A stretch of 64,000 nucleotides of DNA, taken from the NCBI GenBank assembly GCA_964017235.1, contig OZ024931.1, positions 138,200,033 to 138,264,032 on the forward strand. The letters run 5' to 3'. Below are positions 37,701-51,470 of the stretch, piece after piece. The first letter of the stretch is position 1. Each line of letters begins with the position of its first letter. Below the pieces are notes generated by a model, which saw only the letters and a list, made by a program, of their open reading frames with translations, was not told the origin of the DNA and made no database searches. This stretch comes from Sabellastarte sp. h YS-2021 (lineage: Eukaryota > Annelida > Polychaeta > Sabellida > Sabellidae). The position numbers and the translations under genes were made by a program.

Positions 37701-40700
37701 ATTGATCCTAGTGGTTTGGGATGGGGAACCAACATACAGGAAATCATGGTCTGGGAATCTTCTGGCATGGTCGGATTTGACCTTGGGCCCCTCCTTCAAG
37801 GTCAAGTGAAGACAGCCAAACTTAAAAGTGCTTATAACTTGCTTATTATTGGTCCTAGAGGTTTGGGATGGTAACCAAGGCATAGGAAACCATGGGCTGG
37901 GAATCTTCTGGCGTGGTCGGATTTGACCTTTGGCCCCTCCTTCAAGGTCAAATGAGGATAGCCAAACTTAAAAGTGCTTCTAACTCACTTATTATTGGTC
38001 CTAGAGGTTTGGGATGGTAAACCAGCATATAGGAAATCATGGGCTGGGTATCTTCTGGTGTTGTCGTATTTGACCTTGGGCCCCTCCTTCAAGGTCAAAC
38101 GAGGATAGCCAAAGGTAAAAATGCCTATAACTCTCTTATTATTGGTCCTAGAGGTTTAGGATGGTAAACCAACATATAGAAAATCATGGGCTGGGAATCT
38201 TCTAATGTGGTCGGATTTGACCTTGGGCCCCTCCTTCAAGGTCAAACGAGGACAGCCAAACTGTAAAGTGCTTATAACTGACTTATTATTACTCCTAGAG
38301 GTTTGGGATGGTAAACCAGCATATAGGAAATCATGGGCTGGGAATCTTCTGGTGTTGTCGTATTTGACCTTGGGCCCCTCCTTCAAGGTCAAACGAGGAT
38401 AGCCAAAGGTAAAAGTGCCTATAATTCTCTTATTATTGGTCCTAGAGGTTTGGGATGGTAAACCAACATATAGAAAATCATGGGCTGGGAATCTTCTGGC
38501 GTGGTCGAATTTGACCTTGGGCCCCTCCTTCAAGGTCAATCGAGGACAGCCAAACTGTAAAGTGCTTATAACTGACTTAATATTAGACCTAGAGGTTTGG
38601 GATGGTAAACCAGCATATAGAAAATTCTGGGCTGGGAATCTTCTGGTGTGGTTGGATTTGACCTTGGGCCCCTCCTTCAAGGTCAAATGAGGATAGCCAA
38701 AGGTAAAAGTGCTTATAACTTGCTTATTATTAGACCTAGAGGTTTGGGATGGTAAACCAACCTATAGGAAATCATGAGCTGAGAATCTTCTGGCATGGTC
38801 GGATTTGACCTTGGGCCCCTCCTTCAAGGTCAAATGAGGATAGCCAAACTTAAAAGTGCTTATAACTCGCTTATTATTGATCCTAGTGGTTTGGGATGGG
38901 GAACCAACATACAGGAAATCATGGTCTGGGAATCTTCAGGCATGGTCGGATTTGACCTTGGGCCCCTCCTTCAAGGTCAAGTGAAAACAGCCAAACTTAA
39001 AAGTGCTTATAACTTGCTTATTATTGGTCCTAGAGGTTTGGGATGGTAACCAAGGCATAGGAAACCATGGGCTGGGAATCTTCTGGCATGGTCGGATTTG
39101 ACCTTTGGCCCCTCCTTCAAGGTCAAATGAGGATAGCCAAACTTAAAAGTGCTTATAACTCACTTATTATTGGTCCTAGAGGTTTGGGATGGTAAACCAA
39201 CATATGGAAAATCATGGGCTGGGAATCTTCTGGCGTGGTCAGATTTGACCTTGGGCCCCTCCTTCAAGGTCAAATGAGCACAGCCAAACTTAAACGTGCT
39301 TATAACTCGCTTATTATTGGTCCTAGAGGTTTGGGATGGTAAACCAACATATAGGAAATCATGGGCTGGGAATCTTCTGGCGTGGTCGGATTTGACCTTG
39401 GGCCCCTCCTTCAATGTCAAACAAGGACAGCTAAACTTAAAAGTGCTTATAACTCGCTTATTATTGGTCCTAGAGGTTTGGGATGGTAAACCAGCATATA
39501 GGAAATCATGGGCTGGGAATCTTCTGGTGTTGTCGGATTTGACCTTGGGCCCCTCCTTCAAGGTCAAACGAGGATAGCCAAAGGTAAAAGTGCTTATAAC
39601 TTGCTTATTATTGGTCCTAGAGGTTTGGGATGGTAAACTAATATATAGGAAGTCATTGGCTGGGAATCTTCTTTTGTGGTCGGATTTGACCTTGGGCCCC
39701 TACTTCAATGTCAAATGAGGACAGCCAAACTTAAAAGTGTTTATAACTCACTTATTATTGGTCCTAGAGGCTTGGGATGGTAAACCAACCTATAGGAAAT
39801 CATGGGCTGGGAATCTTCTGGCATGGTCGGATTTGACCTTGGGCCCCTCCTTCAAGGTCAAATGAGGATAGCCAAACTTAAAAGTGCTTATAACTCGCTT
39901 ATTATTGATCCTAGTGGTTTGGGATGGGGAACCAACATACAGGAAATCATGGTCTGGGAATCTTCTGGCATTGTCGGATTTGACCTTGGGCCCCTCCTTC
40001 AAGGTCAAGTGAAGACAGCCAAACTTAAAAGTGCTTATAACTTGCTTATTATTGGTCCTAGAGGTTTGGGATGGTAACCAAGGCATAGGAAACCATGGGC
40101 TGGGAATCTTCTGGCGTGGTCGGATTTGACCTTTGGCCCCTCCTTCAAGGTCAAATGAGGATAGCCAAACTTAAAAGTGCTTATAACTCACTTATTATTG
40201 GTCCTAGAGGTTTGGGATGGTAAACCAACATATGGAAAATCATGGGCTGGGAATCTTCTGGCGTGGTCGGATTTGACCTTGGGCCCCTCCTTCAATGTCA
40301 AACAAGGACAGCTAAACTTAAAAGTGCTTATAACTCGTTTATTATTGGTCCTAGAGGTTTGGGATGGTAAACCAGCATATAGGAAATCATGGGCTGGGAA
40401 TCTTCTGGCGTGGTCAGATTTGACCTTGGGCCCCTCCTTCAAGGTCAAATGAGGACAGCCAAACTTAAACGTGCTTATAACTCGCTTATTATTGGTCCTA
40501 GAGGTTTGGGATGGTAAACCAACATATAGAAAATCATGGGCTGGGAATCTTCTAATGTGGTTGGATTTGACCTTGGGCCTCTCCTTCAAGGTCAAACGAG
40601 GACAGCCAAACTGTAAAGTGCTTATAACTGACTTATTATTACTCCTAGAGGTTTGGCATTGTAACCAACATATAGGAAATCATGGGCTGGGAATCTTCTG

Positions 40701-42876
40701 GCATGGTCGGATTTGACCTTGGGCCCCTCCTTCAAGGTCAAATGAGGACAGCCAAACTTAAACGTGCTTATAACTCGCTTATTATTGGTCCTAGAGGTTT
40801 GGGATGGTAAACCAGCATATAGGAAATCATGGGCTGGGAATCTTCTGGTGTTGTCGTATTTGACCTTGGGCCCCTCCTTCAAGGTCAAACGAGGATAGCC
40901 AAAGGTAAAAGTGCCTATAATTCTCTTATTATTGGTCCTAGAGGTTTGGGATGGTAAACCAACATATAGAAAATCATGGGCTGGGAATCTTCTGGTGTGG
41001 TCGGATTTGACCTTGGGCCTCTCCTTCAAGGTCAAACGAGGACAGCCAAACTGTAAAGTGTTTATAACTGACTTATTATTAGTCCTAGAGGTTTCGGATG
41101 GTAAACCAGCATATAGAAAATTCTGGGCTACGAATCTTCTGGTGTGGTTGGATTTGACCTTGGGCCCCTCCTTCAAGGTCAAATGAGGATAGCCAAAGGT
41201 AAAAGTGCTTATAACTCGCTTATTATTGGTCCTAGAGGTTTGGGATGGTAAACTAATATATAGGAAGTCATGGGCTGGGAATCTTCTTTTGTGGTCGGAT
41301 TTGACCTTGGGCCCCTCCTTCAATGTCAAATGAGGACAGCCAACCTTAAAAGTGCTTATAACTGACTTATTATTGGTGCTAGAGGCTTGGGATGGTAAAC
41401 CAACCTATAGGAAATCATGGGCTGGGAATCTTCTGGCATGGTCGGATTTGACCTTGGGCCCCTCCTTCAAGGTCAAGTGAAGACAGCCAAACTTAAAAGT
41501 GCTTATAACTTGCTTATTATTGGTCCTAGAGGTTTGGGATGGTAACCAAGGCATAGGAAACCATGGGCTGGGAATCTTCTGGTGTTGTCGTATTTGACCT
41601 TGGACCCCTCCTTCAAGGTCAAACGAGGATAGCCAAAGGTAAAAGTGCCTATAATTCTCTTATTATTGGTCCTAGAGGTTTGGGATGGTAAACCAACATA
41701 TAGAAAATCATGGGCTGGGAATCTTCTGGTGTGGTCGGATTTGACCTTGGGCCTCTCCTTCAAGGTCAAACGAGGACAGCCAAACTGTAAAGTGTTTATA
41801 ACTCACTTATTATTAGTCCTAGAGGTTTCGGATGGTAAACCAGCATATAGAAAATTCTGGGCTGGGAATCTTCTGGTGTGGTTGGATTTGACCTTGGGCC
41901 CCTCCTTCAAGGTCAAACGAGGACAGCCAAACTGTAAAGTGCTTATAACTGACTTATTATTACTCCTAGAGGTTTGGGATGGTAAACCAGCATATAGGAA
42001 ATCATGGGCTGGGAATCTTCTGGTGTTGTCGGATTTGACCTTGGGCCCCTCCTTCAAGGTCAAACGAGGATAGCCAAAGGTAAAAGTGCCTATAATTCTC
42101 TTATTATTGGTCCTAGAGGTTTGGGATGGTAAACCAACATATAGAAAATCATGGGCTGGGAATCTTCTGGTGTGGTCGAATTTGACCTTGGGCCCCTCCT
42201 TCAAGGTCAATCGAGGACAGCCAAACTGTAAAGTGCTTATAACTGACTTATTATTAGACCTAGAGGTTTAAGATGGTAAACCAGCATATAGAAAATTCTG
42301 GGCTGGGAATCTTCTGGTGTGGTTGGATTTGACCTTGGGCCCCTCCTTCAAGGTCAAATGAGGATAGCCAAAGGTAAAAGTGCTTATAACTTGCTTAGTA
42401 TTGGTCCTAGAGGTTTGGGATGGTAAACTAATATATAGGAAGTCATTGGCTGGGAATCTTCTTTTGTGGTCGGATTTGACCTTGGGCCCCTACTTCAATG
42501 TCAAATGAGGACAGCCAAACTTAAAAGTGTTTATAACTCACTTATTATTGGTCCTAGAGGCTTGGGATGGTAAACCAACCTATAGGAAATCATGGGCTGG
42601 GAATCTTCTGGCATGGTCGGATTTGACCTTGGGTCCCTCCTTCAAGGTCAAATGAGGATAGCCAAACTTAAAAGTGCTTATAACTCGCTTATTATTGATC
42701 CTAGTGGTTTGGGATGGGGAACCAACATACAGGAAATCATGGTCTGGGAATCTTCTGGCATGGTCGGATTTGACCTTGGGCCCCTCCTTCAAGGTCAAGT
42801 GAAGACAGCCAAACTTAAAAGTGCTTATAACTTGCTTATTATTGGTCCTAGAGGTTTGGGATGGTAACCAAGGCAT
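33715..42876. repeat. long-range duplication, offset 6,756 bp
   Basis: About 33,715-36,120 matches about 40,471-42,876 in unit order and variants, for example GGTCCCTCCTTCAAGG at 35,877/42,633 and GAAGTCATTGGCTGGG at 35,684/42,440. The offset is 46 units minus six bases. A related block also appears near 47,226-48,080. Confidence 0.7.
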
Positions 42877-45800
42877 AGGAAATCATGGGCTGGGAATCTT
42901 CTGGCATGGTCGGATTTGACCTTGGGCCCCTCCTTCAAGGTCAAATGAGGACAGCCAAACTTAAACGTGCTTATAACTCGCTTATTATTGGTCCTAGAGG
43001 TTTGGGATGGTAAACCAGCATATAGGAAATCATGGGCTGGGAATCTTCTGGTGTTGTCGTATTTGACCTTGGGCCCCTCCTTCAAGGTCAAACGAGGATA
43101 GCCAAAGGTAAAAGTGCCTATAATTCTCTTATTATTGGTCCTAGAGGTTTGGGATGGTAAACTAATATATAGGAAGTCATGGGCTGGGAATCTTCTTTTG
43201 TGGTCGGATTTGACCTTGGGCCCCTCCTTCAATGTCAAATGAGGACAGCCAAACTTAAAAGTGCTTATAACTCACTTATTATTGGTGCTAGAGGCTTGGG
43301 ATGGTAAACCAACCTATAGGAAATCATGGGCTGGGAATCTTCTGGCATGGTCGGATTTGACCTTGGGCCCCTCCTTCAAGGTCAAGTGAAGACAGCCAAA
43401 CTTAAAAGTGCTTATAACTTGCTTATTATTGGTCCTAGAGGTTTGGGATGGTAACCAAGGCATAGGAAACCATGGGCTGGGAATCTTCTGGTGTTATCGT
43501 ATTTGACCTTGGGCCCCTCCTTCAAGGTCAAACGAGGATAGCCAAAGGTAAAAGTGCCTATAATTCTCTTATTATTGGTCCTAGAGGTTTGGGATGGTAA
43601 ACCAACATATAGAAAATCATGGGCTGGGAATCTTCTGGTGTGGTCGGATTTGACCTTGGGCCTCTCCTTCAAGGTCAAACGAGGACAGCCAAACTGTAAA
43701 GTGTTTATAACTCACTTATTATTAGTCCTAGAGGTTTCGGATGGTAAACCAGCATATAGTAAATTCTGGGCTGGGAATCTTCTGGTGTGGTTGGATTTGA
43801 CCTTGGGCCCCTCCTTCAAGGTCAAACGAGGACAGCCAAACTGTAAAGTGCTTATAACTGACTTATTATTACTCCTAGAGGTTTGGGATGGTAAACCAGC
43901 ATATAGGAAATCATGGGCTGGGAATCTTCTGGTGTTGTCGGATTTGACCTTGGGCCCCTCCTTCAAGGTCAAACGAGGATAGCCAAAGGTAAAAGTGCCT
44001 ATAATTCTCTTATTATTGGTCCTAGAGGTTTGGGATGGTAAACCAACATATAGAAAATCATGGGCTGGGAATCTACTGGTGTGGTCGAATTTGACCTTGG
44101 GCCCCTCCTTCAAGGTCAATCGAGGACAGCCAAACTGTAAAGTGCTTATAACTGACTTATTATTAGACCTAGAGGTTTAAGATGGTAAACCAGCATATAG
44201 AAAATTCTGGGCTGGGAATCTTCTGGTGTGGTCGGATTTGACCTTGGGCCCCTCCTTCAAGGTCAAATGAGGATAGCCAAAGGTAAAAGTGCTTATAACT
44301 TGCTTATTATTGGTACTAGAGGTTTGGGATGGTAAACTAATATATAGGAAGTCATTGGCTGGGAATCTTCTTTTGTGGTCGGATTTGACCTTGGGCCCCT
44401 ACTTCAATGTCAAATGAGGACAGCCAAACTTAAAAGTGTTTATAACTCACTTATTATTGGTCCTAGAGGCTTGGGATGGTAAACCAACCTATAGGAAATC
44501 ATGGGCTGGGAATCTTCTGGCATGGTCGGATTTGACCTTGGGTCCCTCCTTCAAGGTCAAATGAGGATAGCCAAACTTAAAAGTGCTTATAACTCGCTTA
44601 TTATTGATCCTAGTGGTTTGGGATGGGGAACCAACATACAGGAAATCATGGTCTGGGAATCTTCTGGCATGGTCGGATTTGACCTTGGGCCCCTCCTTCA
44701 AGGTCAAGTGAAGACAGCCAAACTTAAAAGTGCTTATAACTTGCTTATTATTGGTCCTAGAGGTTTGGGATGGTAACCAAGGCATAGGAAATCATGGGCT
44801 GGGAATCTTCTGGCATGGTCGGATTTGACCTTGGGCCCCTCCTTCAAGGTCAAATGAGGACAGCCAAACTTAAACGTGCTTATAACTCGCTTATTATTGG
44901 TCCTAGAGGTTTGGGATGGTAAACCAGCATATAGGAAATCATGGGCTGGGAATCTTCTGGTGTTGTCGTATTTGACCTTGGGCCCCTCCTTCAAGGTCAA
45001 ACGAGGATAGCCAAAGGTAAAAGTGCCTATAATTCTCTTATTATTGGTCCTAGAGGTTTGGGATGGTAAACTAATATATAGGAAGTCATGGGCTGGGAAT
45101 CTTCTTTTGTGGTCGGATTTGACCTTGGGCCCCTCCTTCAATGTCAAATGAGGACAGCCAAACTTAAAAGTGCTTATAACTCACTTATTATTGGTGCTAG
45201 AGGCTTGGGATGGTAAACCAACCTATAGGAAATCATGGGCTGGGAATCTTCTGGCATGGTCGGATTTGACCTTGGGCCCCTCCTTCAAGGTCAAGTGAAG
45301 ACAGCCAAACTTAAAAGTGCTTATAACTTGCTTATTATTGGTCCTAGAGGTTTGGGATGGTAACCAAGGCATAGGAAACCATGGGCTGGGAATCTTCTGG
45401 TGTTATCGTATTTGACCTTGGGCCCCTCCTTCAAGGTCAAACGAGGATAGCCAAAGGTAAAAGTGCCTATAATTCTCTTATTATTGGTCCTAGAGGTTTG
45501 GGATGGTAAACCAACATATAGAAAATCATGGGCTGGGAATCTTCTGGTGTGGTCGGATTTGACCTTGGGCCTCTCCTTCAAGGTCAAACGAGGACAGCCA
45601 AACTGTAAAGTGTTTATAACTCACTTATTATTAGTCCTAGAGGTTTCGGATGGTAAACCAGCATATAGTAAATTCTGGGCTGGGAATCTTCTGGTGTGGT
45701 TGGATTTGACCTTGGGCCCCTCCTTCAAGGTCAAACGAGGACAGCCAAACTGTAAAGTGCTTATAACTGACTTATTATTACTCCTAGAGGTTTGGGATGG

Positions 45801-46720
45801 TAAACCAGCATATAGGAAATCATGGGCTGGGAATCTTCTGGTGTTGTCGGATTTGACCTTGGGCCCCTCCTTCAAGGTCAAACGAGGATAGCCAAAGGTA
45901 AAAGTGCCTATAATTCTCTTATTATTGGTCCTAGAGGTTTGGGATGGTAAACCAACATATAGAAAATCATGGGCTGGGAATCTACTGGTGTGGTCGAATT
46001 TGACCTTGGGCCCCTCCTTCAAGGTCAATCGAGGACAGCCAAACTGTAAAGTGCTTATAACTGACTTATTATTAGACCTAGAGGTTTAAGATGGTAAACC
46101 AGCATATAGAAAATTCTGGGCTGGGAATCTTCTGGTGTGGTCGGATTTGACCTTGGGCCCCTCCTTCAAGGTCAAATGAGGATAGCCAAAGGTAAAAGTG
46201 CTTATAACTTGCTTATTATTGGTACTAGAGGTTTGGGATGGTAAACTAATATATAGGAAGTCATTGGCTGGGAATCTTCTTTTGTGGTCGGATTTGACCT
46301 TGGGCCCCTACTTCAATGTCAAATGAGGACATTCAAACTTAAAAGTGTTTATAACTCACTTATTATTGGTCCTAGAGGCTTGGGATGGTAAACCAACCTA
46401 TAGGAAATCATGGGCTGGGAATCTTCTGGCATGGTCGGATTTGACCTTGGGTCCCTCCTTCAAGGTCAAATGAGGATAGCCAAACTTAAAAGTGCTTATA
46501 ACTCGCTTATTATTGATCCTAGTGGTTTGGGATGGGGAACCAACATACAGGAAATCATGGTCTGGGAATCTTCTGGCATGGTCGGATTTGACCTTGGGCC
46601 CCTCCTTCAAGGTCAAGTGAAGACAGCCAAACTTAAAAGTGCTTATAACTTGCTTATTATTGGTCCTAGAGGTTTGGGATGGTAACCAAGGCATAGGAAA
46701 CCATGGGCTGGGAATCTTCT
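42300..46720. repeat. 1,909-bp higher-order repeat, about 2.3 copies
   Basis: Landmark units at 42,580, 44,489 and 46,398 are spaced exactly 1,909 bp apart. Private variants such as GTGTTATCGTATTTG, ATATAGTAAATTCTGG and GAATCTACTGGTG occur in the second and third intervals. The period has the same length as the higher-order step near 12.5 kb, although the unit order is not identical. Confidence 0.85.
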
Positions 46721-47665
46721 GGCGTGGTCGGATTTGACCTTTGGCCCCTCCTTCAAGGTCAAATGAGGATAGCCAAACTTAAAAGTGCTTATAACTCACT
46801 TATTATTGGTCCTAGAGGTTTGGGATGGTAAACCAACATATGGAAAATCATGGGCTGGGAATCTTCTGGCGTGGTCAGATTTGACCTTGGGCCCCTCCTT
46901 CAAGGTCAAATGAGCACAGCCAAACTTAAACGTGCTTATAACTCGCTTATTATTGGTCCTAGAGGTTTGGCATGGTAAACCAACATATAGGAAATCATGG
47001 GCTGGGAATCTTCTGGCGTGGTCGGATTTGATCTTGGGCCCCTCCTTCAATGTCAAACAAGGACAGCTAAACTAAAAAGTGCTTATAACTCGTTTATTAT
47101 TGGTCCTAGAGGTTTGGGATGGTAAACCAGCATATAGGAAATCATGGGCTGGGAATCTTCTGGCGTGGTCAGATTTGACCTTGGGCCCCTCCTTCAAGGT
47201 CAAATGAGGACAGCCAAACTTAAACGTGCTTATAACTCGCTTATTATTGGTCCTAGAGGTTTGGGATGGTAAACCAACATATAGAAAATCATGGGCTGGG
47301 AATCTTCTAATGTGGTTGGATTTGACCTTGGGCCTCTCCTTCAAGGTCAAACGAGGACAGCCAAACTGTAAAGTGCTTATAACTGACTTATTATTACTCC
47401 TAGAGGTTTGGCATTGTAACCAACATATAGGAAATCATGGGCTGGGAATCTTCTGGCGTGGTCGGATTTGACCTTGGGCCCCTCCTTCAAGGTCAAATGA
47501 GGACAGCCAAACTTAAACGTGCTTATAACTCGCTTATTATTGGTCCTAGAGGTTTGGGATGGTAAACCAGCATATAGGAAATCATGGGCTGGGAATCTTC
47601 TGGTGTTGTCGTATTTGACCTTGGGCCCCTCCTTCAAGGTCAAACGAGGATAGCCAAAGGTAAAA

Positions 47666-50600
47666 GTGCCTATAATTCTCTTATTATTGGTCCTAGAGGT
47701 TTGGGATGGTAAACCAACATATAGAAAATCATGGGCTGGGAATCTTCTGGTGTGGTCGGATTTGACCTTGGGCCTCTCCTTCAAGGTCAAACGAGGACAG
47801 CCAAACTGTAAAGTGTTTATAACTGACTTATTATTAGTCCTAGAGGTTTCGGATGGTAAACCAGCATATAGAAAATTCTGGGCTACGAATCTTCTGGTGT
47901 GGTTGGATTTGACCTTGGGCCCCTCCTTCAAGGTCAAATGAGGATAGCCAAAGGTAAAAGTGCTTATAACTCGCTTATTATTGGTCCTAGAGGTTTGGGA
48001 TGGTAAACTAATATATAGGAAGTCATGGGCTGGGAATCTTCTTTTGTGGTCGGATTTGACCTTGGGCCCCTCCTTCAATGTCAAATGAGGACAGCCAAAC
48101 TTAAAAGTGCTTATAACTAACTTATTATTGGTGCTAGAGTCTTGGGATGGTAAACCAACCTATAGGAAATCATGGGCTGGGAATCTTCTGGCATGGTCGG
48201 ATTTGACCTTGGGCCCCTCCTTCAAGGTCAAGTGAAGACAGCCAAACTTAAACGTGCTTATAACTCGCTTATTATTGATCCTAGTGGTTTGGGATGGGGA
48301 ACCAACATACAGGAAATCATGGTCTGGGAATCTTCTGGCATGGTCGGATTTGACCTTGGGCCCCTCCTTCAAGGTCAAGTGAAGACAGCCAAACTTAAAA
48401 GTGCTTATAACTTGCTTATTATTGGTCCTAGAGGTTTGGGATGGTAACCAAGGCATAGGAAACCATGGGCTGGGAATCTTCTGGCGTGGTCGGATTGGAC
48501 CTTTGGCCCCTCCTTCAAGGTCAAATGAGGATAGCCAAACTTAAAAGTGCTTATAACTCACTTATTATTGGTCCTAGAGGTTTGGGATGGTAAACCAGCA
48601 TATAGGAATTCATGGGCTGGGTATCTTCTGGTGTTGTCGTATTTGACCTTGGGCCCCTCCTTCAAGGTCAAACGAGGATAGCCAAAGGTAAAAATGCCTA
48701 TAACTCTCTTATTATTGGTCCTAGAGGTTTAGGATGGTAAACCAACATATAGAAAATCATGGGCTGGGAATCTTCTAATCTGGTCGGATTTGACCTTGGG
48801 CCCCTCCTTCAAGGTCAAACGAGGACAGCCAAACTGTAAAGTGCTTATAACTGACTTATTATTACTCCTAGAGGTTTGGGATGGTAAACCAGCATATAGG
48901 AAATCATGGGCTGGGAATCTTCTAATGTGGTCGGATTTGACCTTGGGCCCCTCCTTCAAGGTCAAACGAGGACAGCCAAACTGTAAAGTGCTTATAACTG
49001 ACTTATTATTACTCCTAGAGGTTTGGGATGGTAAACCAGCATATAGGAAATCATGGGCTGGGAATCTTCTGGTGTTGTCGTATTTGACCTTGGGCCCCTC
49101 CTTCAAGGTCAAACGAGGATAGCCAAAGGTAAAAGTGCCTATAATTCTCTTATTATTGGTCCTAGAGGTTTGGGATGGTAAACCAACATATAGAAAATCA
49201 TGGGCTGGGAATCTTCTGGTGTGGTCAGATTTGACCTTGGGCCTCTCCTTCAAGGTCAAACGAGGACAGCCAAACTGTAAAGTGTTTATAACTGACTTAT
49301 TATTAGTCCTAGAGGTTTCGGATGGTAAACCAGCATATAGAAAATTCTGGGCTACGAATCTTCTGGTGTGGTTGGATTTGACCTTGGGCCCCTCCTTCAA
49401 GGTCAAATGAGGATAGCCAAAGGTAAAAGTGCTTATAACTCGCTTATTATTGGTCCTAGAGGTTTGGGATGGTAAACTAATATATAGGAAGTCATGGGCT
49501 GGGAATCTTCTTTTGTGGTCGGATTTGACCTTGGGCCCCTCCTTCAATGTCAAATGAGGACAGCCAAACTTAAAAGTGCTTATAACTCACTTATTATTGG
49601 TGCTAGAGGCTTGGGATGGTAAACCAACCTATAGGAAATCATGGGCTGGGAATCTTCTGGCATGGTCGGATTTGACCTTGGGCCCCTCCTTCAAGGTCAA
49701 ATGAGGATAGCCAAACTTAAAAGTGCTTATAACTCGCTTATTATTGATCCTAGTGGTTTGGGATGGGGAACCAACATACAGGAAATCATGGTCTGGGAAT
49801 CTTCTGGCATGGTCGGATTTGACCTTGGGCCCCTCCTTCAAGGTCAAGTGAAGACAGCCAAACTTAAAAGTGCTTATAACTTGCTTATTATTGGTCCTAG
49901 AGGTTTGGGATGGTAACCAAGGCATAGGAAACCATGGGCTGGGAATCTTCTGGCGTGGTCGGATTTGACCTTTGGCCCCTCCTTCAAGGTCAAATGAGGA
50001 TAGCCAAACTTAAAAGTGCTTATAACTCACTTATTATTGGTCCTAGAGGTTTGGGATGGTAAACCAGCATATAGGAAATCATGGGCTGGGTATCTTCTGG
50101 TGTTGTCGTATTTGACCTTGGGCCCCTCCTTCAAGGTCAAACGAGGATAGCCAAAGGTAAAAATGCCTATAACTCTCTTATTATTGGTCCTAGAGGTTTA
50201 GGATGGTAAACCAACATATAGAAAATCATGGGCTGGGAATCTTCTAATGTGGTCGGATTTGACCTTGGGCCCCTCCTTCAAGGTCAAACGAGGACAGCCA
50301 AACTGTAAAGTGCTTATAACTGACTTATTATTACTCCTAGAGGTTTGGGATGGTAAACCAGCATATAGGAAATCATGGGCTGGGAATCTTCTAATGTGGT
50401 CGGATTTGACCTTGGGCCCCTCCTTCAAGGTCAAACGAGGACAGCCAAACTGTAAAGTGCTTATAACTGACTTATTATTACTCCTAGAGGTTTGGGATGG
50501 TAAACCAGCATATAGGAAATCATGGGCTGGGAATCTTCTGGTGTTGTCGTATTTGACCTTGGGCCCCTCCTTCAAGGTCAAACGAGGATAGCCAAAGGTA

Positions 50601-51470
50601 AAAGTGCCTATAATTCTCTTATTATTGGTCCTAGAGGTTTGGGATGGTAAACCAACATATAGAAAATCATGGGCTGGGAATCTTCTGGTGTGGTCGAATT
50701 TGACCTTGGGCCCCTCCTTCAAGGTCAATCGAGGACAGCCAAACTGTAAAGTGCTTATAACTGACTTATTATTAGACCTAGAGGTTTGGGATGGTAAACC
50801 AGCATATAGAAAATTCTGGGCTGGGAATCTTCTGGTGTGGTCGGATTTGACCTTGGGCCCCTCCTTCAAGGTCAAATGAGGATAGCCAAAGGTAAAAGTG
50901 CTTATAACTTGCTTATTATTGGTCCTAGAGGTTTGGGATGGTAAACTAATATATAGGAAGTCATTGGCTGGGAATCTTCTTTTGTGGTCGGATTTGACCT
51001 TGGGCCCCTACTTCAATGTCAAATGAGGACAGCCAAAATTAAAAGTGTTTATAACTCACTTATTATTGGTCCTAGAGGCTTGGGATGTTAAACCAACCTA
51101 TAGGAAATCATGGGCTGGGAATCTTCTGGCATGGTCGGATTTGACCTTGGGCCCCTCTTTCAAGGTCAAATGAGGATAGCCAAACTTAAAAGTGCTTATA
51201 ACTCGCTTATTATTGATCCTAGTGGTTTGGGATGGGGAACCAACATACAGGAAATCATGGTCTGGGAATCTTCTGGCATGGTCGGATTTGACCTTGGGCC
51301 CCTCCTTCAAGGTCAAGTGAAGACAGCCAAACTTAAAAGTGCTTATAACTTGCTTATTATTGGTCCTAGAGGTTTGGGATGGTAACCAAGGCATAGGAAA
51401 CCATGGGCTGGGAATCTTCTGGCGTGGTCGGATTTGACCTTTGGCACCTCCTTCAAGGTCAAATGAGGAT
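47666..51470. repeat. 1,469-bp higher-order repeat, about 2.6 copies
   Basis: Landmarks at 48,160, 49,629 and 51,098 are spaced 1,469 bp apart, and unit order is retained between them. The step equals ten units less the one-base deletion in the GGTAACCAAGGC unit. Confidence 0.8.
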